Source: Bacillota bacterium
Lineage (GTDB): Bacteria; Bacillota; Clostridia; Oscillospirales; Oscillospiraceae
DNA: 13,931 nt
Assembly (NCBI GenBank): GCA_023395775.1
Contig: JAEWYA010000233.1
Location: 1 to 13,931, forward strand
Direction: 5' to 3'
Shown here: piece after piece, positions 6,162 to 11,937 of the stretch
How the letters are laid out: every line of letters begins with the position of its first letter
How positions within the stretch are numbered: the stretch's first letter is position 1
The notes under the pieces: generated by a model
Database searches by the model: none
What the model was told of the DNA's origin: nothing
What the model saw: only the letters and a program-made list of their open reading frames with translations
Position numbers and translations under genes: made by a program

Positions 6162-6184
6162 CCTTTTTAAATTCAGAAGTGAAG

Positions 6185-6196
6185 TAATAATTATTA
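6185..6196. promoter_or_regulatory. A+T palindrome, possible MarR operator
   Basis: TAATAATTATTA is a perfect 12-bp palindrome that starts 24 bases upstream of the candidate -35 box of the marR-type gene. Two ATTGCAT copies (6208-6214 and 6240-6246) also flank the promoter. MarR proteins often bind A+T-rich palindromes next to their own promoters. The assignment is speculative, since an A+T-rich region gives such palindromes by chance. Confidence 0.25.
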
Positions 6197-6208
6197 TACG
6201 GTAATCTA

Positions 6209-6238
6209 TTGCATTAAACAACTATTTCGTGATACAAT
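6209..6238 (+). promoter_or_regulatory. Promoter of the marR-methyltransferase pair
   Basis: TTGCAT (6209-6214), an 18-base spacer and TACAAT (6233-6238) lie 22 bases before the start codon. Both boxes are close to consensus. Confidence 0.62.
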
Positions 6239-6260
6239 AATTGCATGGAGGGGATTCGGT

Positions 6261-6701
6261 ATGGATAAGGCGACCAAAATCAAGAATCTACGTGAAAGCG
6301 TACGCCAAATGGAACGGAAACTAGGCATTTTGGAAGAATCTGAAGTATCGTGTCATGGCATATCGCTTGCTCAGTGTCATGCTCTAGTCGAAATCGGGCG
6401 TGCAAAAAGCATATCACTCATTGAACTGTCAGAATTACTTAACCTTGACAGCAGTACAATGAGCCGGACAGTAAATAACCTTGTTAATAATGGCATGGCG
6501 GGGCGTGAGTTGGATTCTAATGATAGACGGTATGTAACAATTAAGCTTACTGAAAACGGCCTCAAAAAATTCATGAGGATAGAAGATAATATGAACCTGT
6601 ATTTTACAAATATCTTTGAATCGATACCATGCGAAAAGCAGGAACAGGTTCTTGAAAGTTTGCAGATTTTAGTAGCGGCAATAGCAAAAAATGATCAGTG
6701 A
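6261..6701 (+). CDS. MarR-family transcriptional regulator
   Basis: This 146-residue protein is of typical MarR length. The winged helix-turn-helix is visible: ISLIELSELLNLDSSTMSRTV (about 51-71) is the helix-turn-helix, followed by NNLVNNGMAGRELDSNDRR, where the wing carries the conserved D-x-x-D-R-R. KLTENGLKKF matches the family's LTxxG segment. The ATG has GGAGGGG 7 nt upstream. The methyltransferase gene starts 15 nt after the stop, so the two are surely an operon. MarR proteins are dimeric repressors that respond to small ligands or to cysteine oxidation or metal binding. Here C31 and C39 are candidate sensing residues. Base composition is clearly A+T-richer than the surrounding genes, which suggests acquisition together with its partner. 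The effector is unknown. Confidence 0.92.
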   Translation: MDKATKIKNLRESVRQMERKLGILEESEVSCHGISLAQCHALVEIGRAKSISLIELSELLNLDSSTMSRTVNNLVNNGMAGRELDSNDRRYVTIKLTENGLKKFMRIEDNMNLYFTNIFESIPCEKQEQVLESLQILVAAIAKNDQ

Positions 6702-6716
6702 AGGGAGGCACAAGCA

Positions 6717-7337
6717 ATGGAATCCAAAACTTATTTTGATGATGTAGCGTCTCAGTGGGATAGTATGAGAGCAGGCTTTTTCTCTGAATCCATCAGGGAA
6801 AAGGCGTTCTTAGTCTTAAACGTTGAAATGGGAAAGCTATGCGCCGATATCGGAGCGGGAACCGGTTTTATTACAGAAGGACTTATTCAAAAGGGCTGCA
6901 AGGTTATTGCCGTCGATCAATCGGAAGAGATGCTGAACCAAATGAAGAAAAAATACTCTGATTGCAGCCTTGTTGACTATAGGCAGGGGGACGCGGAGAA
7001 GCTTCCCTTGGAAGACAGCTCTGTTGACTATGCTCTAGCCAACATGTTTTTGCACCATGTTGAAGATCCTTTTGCGGCAATTCAAGAGATGGTACGAAGC
7101 CTCAAGCCTGAAGGTAAAATTGTTATAACAGATCTGGATGAACATAATTTTGAATTTCTGAAAAGTGAACAGCACGATCGCTGGATGGGCTTCAAACGTA
7201 AAGAAATTCAAAATTGGCTGATCCGTGCCGGACTTAAAAATGTTTCAGTAGACTGCGCCGGTGGGGATTGCTGCACTACATCTACGTGCGGCTGTAATGC
7301 AAGCATCAGTATATTCTTAGCATATGGCGAAAAATAA
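6717..7337 (+). CDS. Class I SAM-dependent methyltransferase with C-terminal cysteine cluster
   Basis: The 206-residue protein has motif I at about 43-50 (DIGAGTG), an acidic ribose-binding position in VIAVDQSEEML (63-73), a GDAEKLPLEDSSVDY segment (91-105) and a LHHVEDP motif (112-118). This is the usual Methyltransf_11 / UbiE-like core. The end is unusual: C180, C185, C186, C191 and C193 form a C-x4-CC-x4-C-x-C cluster just before the last strand. Cysteine tails like this occur in methyltransferases linked to metal or metalloid handling, such as ArsM-type enzymes, but the pattern here is not the canonical ArsM set. GGGAGG lies 8 nt before the ATG. It is co-transcribed with the MarR gene, so expression is probably ligand-inducible. 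Substrate inference: a metalloid, thiol or toxic small molecule. This is not certain. Confidence 0.9.
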   Translation: MESKTYFDDVASQWDSMRAGFFSESIREKAFLVLNVEMGKLCADIGAGTGFITEGLIQKGCKVIAVDQSEEMLNQMKKKYSDCSLVDYRQGDAEKLPLEDSSVDYALANMFLHHVEDPFAAIQEMVRSLKPEGKIVITDLDEHNFEFLKSEQHDRWMGFKRKEIQNWLIRAGLKNVSVDCAGGDCCTTSTCGCNASISIFLAYGEK

Positions 7338-7349
7338 AAAATCACTATA

Positions 7350-7394
7350 AATACAAGGCTGTCAGTTTTTTTGATTAACTGACAGCCTTGTATT
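7350..7394 (+). terminator. Long perfect hairpin after the methyltransferase gene
   Basis: An 18-bp perfect stem (7350-7367 with 7377-7394, core ACAAGGCTGTCAG) encloses a 9-nt T-rich loop, starting 12 bases after the stop. It is probably the terminator of the marR-methyltransferase operon. The T-run lies in the loop and only a weak T-rich tail follows the stem, so it is not a textbook terminator. Confidence 0.65.
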
Positions 7395-7565
7395 ATCCTA
7401 ACGCAGTGAATCGGCCAATTGAGAGATCTTTGCTTCTATTGTTTATGTCGCTCATGATTATCTACTTCTACTGTAATAATTCTTTTAGCTTATCGCCGCG
7501 GCTGATGTGCTACCCCGAGATTGGACAGTGAGAGAGCAAGACACTGTCCGTCTGGAGGTAATATT
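7395..7565. other. Intergenic debris without a convincing gene
   Basis: No supported coding frame is seen on either strand. A minus-strand frame around 7442-7495 reads as a short plausible peptide, KRIITVEVDN and onward, but it has in-frame stops on both sides and no start. It may be a fragment of a lost gene. The composition is mixed, A+T-rich at the left and richer in G+C toward 7500. The direct tRNA-Ser 3'-end repeat expected from a tRNA-site integration was not found here. Confidence 0.4.
7523..7549. repeat. Hairpin GGACAGTG / CACTGTCC
   Basis: A perfect 8-bp inverted repeat (7523-7530 and 7542-7549) with an 11-nt loop lies 4 bases before a GGAGG site (7554-7558). It could be a 5' leader hairpin or one end of a degraded insertion element. 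No partner copy was seen in the window. Confidence 0.5.
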
Positions 7566-7760
7566 ATGGACAAAGTTGGAAAGTTTTCAAGAGCTTTTTG
7601 AAAATGAGTTGACGGCTTTAACGGTGGGCTTTATACTGAAAGCACTGCTAGCCAGGTTACGGCGGCGGCCTTTGGTATGTGCCTGCTTGCATATTTTTTG
7701 ACATCCTGCACAAAAATTCATACAGTAGCCTATCTGCGCCATTTCTGTGCAATCTTATAA
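7566..7760 (+). pseudogene. Possible decayed small gene or leader ORF
   Basis: An ATG at 7566 has a perfect GGAGG 7 nt upstream but gives only MDKVGKFSRAF before TGA (7599-7601). In the same frame, after a second TGA, an open stretch continues to TAA at 7758-7760. It includes a hydrophobic stretch, SQVTAAAFGMCLLAYFL, that could be a former membrane helix. This looks like the remains of a membrane protein gene with internal stops. Alternatively it is an 11-codon leader peptide followed by chance coding. The family is not recognised. Confidence 0.22.
7698..7726 (+). promoter_or_regulatory. Promoter of the fchA-folD operon
   Basis: A perfect TTGACA (7698-7703), a 17-base spacer and TACAGT (7721-7726) lie upstream, leaving a leader of roughly 95 bases before fchA. 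No tetrahydrofolate riboswitch was recognised in that leader. Confidence 0.6.
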
Positions 7761-7827
7761 AAAGCTGGCGGTGCAATCGTTGACCAGGACTGTGCGCCGC
7801 TGCTTGATTTAAACGGAGGATTTGCCC

Positions 7828-8457
7828 ATGGCTGAGAAACTGATCGATCAAACCTGTGAGGGGTTCGCATCTCTTCTGGCGTCCAAGGCTCCGGTCCCCG
7901 GCGGCGGCGGCACGGCGGCGCTGGTTGGCGCGCTGGGAGCCGCCCTTTGTTCCATGGCGGGCAACCTGACTCTGGGGCGAAAGAAATATGCCGCCGTGGA
8001 ACCGGATATCCGCGCCCTGCTTGAAAAAGGAGAACGGGTGCGGACCCGGTTGCTGGAGCTGGTGGACGCGGATGCGGCGGCGTTTGAACCGCTGTCAAAG
8101 GCCTATTCCATTCCCAAGGACGACCCGGGCCGGGAGGCCGTTCTGGAGGAGGCAACAAAGAAGGCCTGCGCCGCGCCCATGGAGATGTTGGAGCAGTGCG
8201 CCCAGGCGGTGGAGCTGCTGGAGGAGATGCTGGAAAAGAGCAGCGTCATGCTGGTGTCCGACGTGGGCTGTGGGGCGGTGTGCTGCAAGGCCGCTATGGA
8301 ATGCGCTGCACTAAACGTTTATATCAACACAAAAACATTGAAAAACCGCGTTGTGGCGGAGGCACTGGAGCACCGGACCGACGAACTTTTGAAAGAATAT
8401 TGCATGCGGGCGTCGAAGATTGCGACGGCGGTGACGGCCCAGTTGCGTGAAAAATGA
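7828..8457 (+). CDS. fchA: FchA: methenyltetrahydrofolate cyclohydrolase / formiminoTHF cyclodeaminase family
   Basis: This 209-residue protein belongs to the FTCD_C family. The diagnostic segment is at about 22-54: PVPGGGGTAALVGALGAAL, then GNLTLGRKKY, where the Gly-rich loop and the LTxGKKKY-type motif shape the folate site. The rest is helical, with ELLEEMLEKSS, as in the family, and length is typical. In clostridia this protein converts methenyl-THF to 10-formyl-THF (FchA), while in histidine or purine degradation relatives it deaminates formimino-THF. The immediately following folD gene favours the cyclohydrolase role. The ATG at 7828 is chosen over an in-frame TTG two codons earlier because GGAGG lies 8 nt before it. 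Its stop is 13 nt before folD, so the two are co-transcribed. It is cytoplasmic. Confidence 0.93.
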   Translation: MAEKLIDQTCEGFASLLASKAPVPGGGGTAALVGALGAALCSMAGNLTLGRKKYAAVEPDIRALLEKGERVRTRLLELVDADAAAFEPLSKAYSIPKDDPGREAVLEEATKKACAAPMEMLEQCAQAVELLEEMLEKSSVMLVSDVGCGAVCCKAAMECAALNVYINTKTLKNRVVAEALEHRTDELLKEYCMRASKIATAVTAQLREK

Positions 8458-8470
8458 GAGGGGAGAGAAG

Positions 8471-9337
8471 ATGGCGACGATTTTAAGCGGGAAAGAGGTT
8501 GCGGCGAGTCTGAGTGAACGACTGACGGCGCAGATGCGGACTCTGGAGCAAAAGGGCGTGACGCCTGTGCTGGCGATCCTGCGGGTGGGGGAGCGGCAGG
8601 ACGATCTCGCCTATGAGCGGGGCGCGGTGAAACGGTGCGAAAAGCTGGGCGTGGAGGCCCGAAGGCTGACGCTTCCCGCAAGCTGTACCCAGGCGGAGCT
8701 CATGGATGTGATCCGAAGCGTCAACGAGGACAAGAGCGTCCATGGCTGCCTGATGCTGCGGCCCCTGCCCGCGGGACTGGATGAACATGCGGCCTGCGAG
8801 GCGCTGCGCCCCGAAAAGGATGTGGACTGCATTACCAGCGGGTCTCTGGCCCGCGTGTTTACCGGAAAGGGCGCGGGATATCCGCCCTGCACCGCACAGG
8901 CGTGCGTGGAGATTCTGGACCACTACCACTGCGGTTTGGATGGCCGAAAGGTCGTTGTGGTGGGACGGAGTCTGGTAATCGGAAAGCCTGTGGCGATGCT
9001 GCTGTTGGCGCGGAACGCCACCGTTACCATCTGCCACACTCACACACGGAATCTGGCGGAGGAGTGCCAAAAGGCGGATGTGTTGATCGTGGCCGCCGGA
9101 AAGGCCGGAGCCGTGGACGGCAAATGTGTTTCCCAGGGGCAGGTGGTAATTGACGTGGGTATCCACGTGAGCGCGGACGGGACCATGTGCGGGGATGTGG
9201 ACTTTTCCAGCGTGGAGCCTTTGGCGGGGGCTGTCACGCCGGTCCCGGGCGGTGTGGGAACAGTCACTTCCACCGTGCTTGTGGGGCATGTAATCGAGGC
9301 TGCGGCCAAGGCCGCGGGGATTGAACCGAAAGCATAG
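8471..9337 (+). CDS. folD: FolD-family methylenetetrahydrofolate dehydrogenase, predicted to lack cyclohydrolase activity
   Basis: The 288-residue protein has the FolD two-domain layout. The N-terminal catalytic domain includes a conserved Tyr48 and KDVDC (116-120). The Rossmann segment is VVVVGRSLVIGKPVAMLLL (161-179), and TPVPGGVG (256-263) is near the end. The ATG at 8471 has GGGGAG upstream; a longer frame would start inside fchA. Compared by eye with E. coli FolD (Tyr50-x3-Lys54), this protein has Tyr48-ERG-Ala52 with no gap, so the catalytic lysine is alanine. The glutamine of the VQLPLP motif is Leu96 (MLRPLP). The third residue, Asp119, is kept. These changes predict an NAD(P)-dependent dehydrogenase without cyclohydrolase activity, with FchA doing the second step. 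The protein interconverts 5,10-methylene- and methenyl-THF in the cytoplasm. It would usually be annotated as bifunctional. Confidence 0.95.
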   Translation: MATILSGKEVAASLSERLTAQMRTLEQKGVTPVLAILRVGERQDDLAYERGAVKRCEKLGVEARRLTLPASCTQAELMDVIRSVNEDKSVHGCLMLRPLPAGLDEHAACEALRPEKDVDCITSGSLARVFTGKGAGYPPCTAQACVEILDHYHCGLDGRKVVVVGRSLVIGKPVAMLLLARNATVTICHTHTRNLAEECQKADVLIVAAGKAGAVDGKCVSQGQVVIDVGIHVSADGTMCGDVDFSSVEPLAGAVTPVPGGVGTVTSTVLVGHVIEAAAKAAGIEPKA

Positions 9338-9366
9338 TACCGGTCAGAGATGTAAGGAAGTCAAAT

Positions 9367-9404
9367 AATAGGTCCTTCGGCATATACGTCGAAGGACCTA
9401 TTTT
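9367..9404. terminator. Terminator between convergent folD and M20 amidohydrolase genes
   Basis: A 13-bp perfect stem (AATAGGTCCTTCG 9367-9379 with its complement 9390-9402) has a 10-nt loop and a T-run on the plus strand. It lies 29 bases after folD and 12 bases before the stop of the minus-strand gene, so it could serve both. Confidence 0.88.
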
Positions 9405-9416
9405 GGCAAGGCCTGA

Positions 9417-10601
9417 TTATCTTCCGCTGTGACCGGCAGCTAAATAATCCTCCGCAAACTGCGCATAAAATGCGGAACCGCGGTGCAGAGCGCGTTCATC
9501 CACCTTGAACTGGTCGCTGTGGTTGCCGTAAACCGCGCCAATCTCAGGATTGCGTGCTCCAATAAACGCATAGATGCCCGGTATCTTTTCCATGTAGTAC
9601 GCGAAGTCCTCTGAACCGGTCATCTTCTCCAGGGGGGCCAAGCCCTCCACCCCATAGAGCTTCACAGCGGCGTTTCTGGCAATGCGGTTCAAATCGTCGT
9701 GCTCATTGATCACAGGACCCGGAAATTGCCAGTATTCCAGGCTTGCTTCGGCTCCGCAGCCCTTCGCTGTATTTTCGATCATATCCCGCATGATGCCCTC
9801 GATGTCCTTGCGAAGCTCACGGGAAAATGTACGGACGGTCCCCTCCATCTCCACCTTGTCGGCGATGACATTAAAAACATTCCCGCCGTGAATGGTGCCA
9901 ATGCTGATGACCAGCGGGTTGAGCGGGTTGTTGCGGCGGCTGGTAAACGTCTGAAGGTTGCTGATTACGGCGGCAGCGGCCACGATGGCATCCGTTCCCA
10001 TATGGGGTGCGGAGCCGTGGCACGCCCTGCCCCGCACCGTGATCTTAAAGTTGTCGCAGGAAGCCATGCGACCGCCCGCCTCCACGTTGATCAGCGGCGC
10101 GTCCAGCGTCCCCCAGATATGCATGCCCATGATGGCGTCCACTCCGTCGAGCAGTCCTTCTTTCACATAATATTCCGCGCCGTGGCAGGTTTCTTCCGCA
10201 GCCTGAAAAATCAGCTTCACGGTTCCACACAGCTCCTGACGGATGCCCGAAAGGATTTTCGCCGCGCCCAGCAGCATGGCAATATGGCAGTCGTGACCGC
10301 ACGCATGCATCACGCCCTGATTCTGTGAAAGAAAAGGCACATCCGCATGCTCTTCAATCGGCAGCGCGTCGATATCCGCACGCAGCATCACCGTTTTTCC
10401 CGGCTTGCCGCCGCGGATCACACCGAGAACCCCCGTTCCGCTGCTGAACCTTTTTGTTTCGATGCCCATGGATTCCAGGTCGGACCGGATGGACTCCGAG
10501 GTTCTCTCTTCCTTCCAACTCAACTCCGGATGCTGATGGTAATATCTTCTTCTCTCAATAATAAAGGGATCATACTGTTCCGCCAGTTCTTTGATTGTCA
10601 T
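9417..10601 (-). CDS. M20 family amidohydrolase (N-acyl-amino acid / hippurate hydrolase-like)
   Basis: The 394-residue protein is of normal length for M20D amidohydrolases. Conserved elements are RRxYHQHPELSWKE (18-31), LRADIDALPI (73-82), the metal-site motif HACGHDCH (99-106), AAEE with Glu136/Glu137, MHIWG with His161, HGSAPH (195-200) and GNHS with His361. These are all of the usual ligands. A lid/dimerisation domain spans about 185-300. The ATG at 10599-10601 is chosen because AAGGAG lies 9 nt upstream; an in-frame GTG 8 codons earlier overlaps that site. No signal peptide is present, so it is cytoplasmic. It probably removes acyl groups from amino acids or peptides using two metal ions. 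The substrate cannot be told from the sequence. It is a single gene, convergent with folD, with its own promoter. Close relatives are often annotated amaA/hipO-like. Confidence 0.93.
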   Translation of the reverse strand: MTIKELAEQYDPFIIERRRYYHQHPELSWKEERTSESIRSDLESMGIETKRFSSGTGVLGVIRGGKPGKTVMLRADIDALPIEEHADVPFLSQNQGVMHACGHDCHIAMLLGAAKILSGIRQELCGTVKLIFQAAEETCHGAEYYVKEGLLDGVDAIMGMHIWGTLDAPLINVEAGGRMASCDNFKITVRGRACHGSAPHMGTDAIVAAAAVISNLQTFTSRRNNPLNPLVISIGTIHGGNVFNVIADKVEMEGTVRTFSRELRKDIEGIMRDMIENTAKGCGAEASLEYWQFPGPVINEHDDLNRIARNAAVKLYGVEGLAPLEKMTGSEDFAYYMEKIPGIYAFIGARNPEIGAVYGNHSDQFKVDERALHRGSAFYAQFAEDYLAAGHSGR

Positions 10602-10642
10602 TGCTGTTAGCTCCTTTCCACTCACCCGAGAACAACGCTTCT

Positions 10643-10671
10643 ATTATAGCAGATTGACAAGATCCGCGCAA
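10643..10671 (-). promoter_or_regulatory. Promoter of the M20 amidohydrolase gene
   Basis: On the minus strand a perfect TATAAT (10643-10648) is preceded, at a 17-base spacer, by TTGCGC (10666-10671). It lies 41 bases before the start codon. Confidence 0.7.
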
Positions 10672-10811
10672 TAAAGACAGAGGACGGGAAAGGGCTTTTC
10701 CAGTTTCTTATCCGGCGCGGAATTTCCTATTGTATTTTGTTCCAAGTCCGCATATCCTGATAGACGAGTCCCCCATGAAAATAAGGGGGGCAAAAAGGAG
10801 TGGAGCACGCC

Positions 10812-11768
10812 GTGAGTTTGCCTGTGGTGATTTTTCTATTTTTACTGGGCCTGCTGCTGATTGTCAAGGGCGGAGACTGGTTTCTGGACGGCGCGGTTTG
10901 GATTGCGGAGGCCTCCGGAATCCCGCGGTTCATCATTGGCGCCACGGTGGTGTCCGTCGCAACGACGCTGCCGGAGCTGACGGTATCTGTCACCGGTGTG
11001 TTGGAGGGGGAGATCGATCTGGCCGTTGGCAACGCGGTGGGGTCTGTTACCGCCAATATCGGCCTGATTTTAGGTATCTCCGTGCTTTGTATGCCTTCCG
11101 CCGTCAACCGCGGGCAGTTTACGCTCAAGGCGATTCTGATGCTCTGCGGCGCGGTGCTGCTATCCATCCTGTGTCGGGGCGGAAGCCTGCCGCTGTTTTC
11201 CGGTCTGCTGCTGTTTGCAATTTTTGCTCTGTACCTTGGAAACAACATCTACGATGCTAAAATCAGCGTGGAGGCGGACCGGGACAGCGGACCTCGCCGC
11301 CGCGCGGCTTCCCATCGGAAGATGGTTTCAAAGCTGGGCATGTTTGCTGTGGGTCTGGCAGGCATTATTATTGGGTCCCAGCTGTTGATTGACTACGGCA
11401 GTGCGCTGGCACTCAAGCTTGGTGTTCCCGCCAGCATTATCGGCGTGACGCTGGTGGCGGTGGGGACGTCCCTTCCGGAGCTGGTGACCACGCTGACCGC
11501 CATCGCGAAAAAAGAGGCGTCCATGTCCATCGGCAACATTGTAGGGGCCAACGTGATTGACCTGACCATGATTCTGCCGGTGTGCTCCGCCGTTTCCGGC
11601 GGAAGCCTCGCCATCGGGCGTCAGACTACCGAGCTGGATCTGCCCGCCTGTCTGGTGGTAGGGGCAGTTGCCATGCTGCCGCCGCTGGTTACGGGACGGT
11701 TCTACCGCTGGCAGGGGTTTGCGCTGCTGGGACTGTATGTCGGCTATTTGGCGCTTTTGATGGCGTAA
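10812..11768 (+). CDS. CaxA/YrbG-type Na+/Ca2+ exchanger family protein
   Basis: The 318-residue integral membrane protein has about ten hydrophobic segments and the two inverted alpha-repeats of the cation/Ca2+ exchanger superfamily. Repeat 1 has TTLPE (51-55) and GNAVGSVTANIGL (73-85). Repeat 2 has GTSLPE (218-223) and GNIVGANVIDL (241-251). The acidic residues that bind the cation are present in both repeats. A basic cytoplasmic loop (PRRRAASHRK, about 161-170) separates the halves. Family members exchange Ca2+ for Na+ or H+ across the membrane. The start is uncertain. AAGGAG at 10795-10800 overlaps an in-frame GTG at 10800 too closely to serve it, so the GTG at 10812, 11 nt away, is preferred. 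It is transcribed alone, convergent with putP. Confidence 0.9.
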   Translation: MSLPVVIFLFLLGLLLIVKGGDWFLDGAVWIAEASGIPRFIIGATVVSVATTLPELTVSVTGVLEGEIDLAVGNAVGSVTANIGLILGISVLCMPSAVNRGQFTLKAILMLCGAVLLSILCRGGSLPLFSGLLLFAIFALYLGNNIYDAKISVEADRDSGPRRRAASHRKMVSKLGMFAVGLAGIIIGSQLLIDYGSALALKLGVPASIIGVTLVAVGTSLPELVTTLTAIAKKEASMSIGNIVGANVIDLTMILPVCSAVSGGSLAIGRQTTELDLPACLVVGAVAMLPPLVTGRFYRWQGFALLGLYVGYLALLMA

Positions 11769-11831
11769 AGAAAAGGTCCCGAAACGGCCGGCTATATGGT
11801 GATGAGTCTCACCTGCGCTTCTCCATAACTT

Positions 11832-11868
11832 AAATGCGGAGCATCGCTTTTCGCGATGCTCCGCATTT
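11832..11868. terminator. Bidirectional terminator between the exchanger and putP
   Basis: A 16-bp perfect stem (AAATGCGGAGCATCGC 11832-11847 with 11853-11868) has a 5-nt loop, with A/T ends on both sides. It lies 63 bases after the exchanger and 69 bases before the putP stop. It suits both convergent transcripts. Confidence 0.88.
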
Positions 11869-11937
11869 CTGACGAACTTAATACCCGGAGAACGGAAAAC
11901 TGACGTTTACCATAAAGGATGAAAGCGGAAACATGTA

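Noticed and set aside
7395..7827. Possible integrated element using the tRNA-Ser 3' end as attachment site
   Set aside because: No direct repeat of the tRNA 3' end and no recombinase gene were found in the window, so an integrative element cannot be supported.
7733..7827. Tetrahydrofolate riboswitch before fchA
   Set aside because: The leader does not show the conserved junction or pseudoknot sequences known for THF riboswitches.
8483..9289. 268-codon minus-strand frame opposite folD
   Set aside because: It is fully contained in folD on the other strand, is His/Arg/Gln-rich without domains, and has no start signal.
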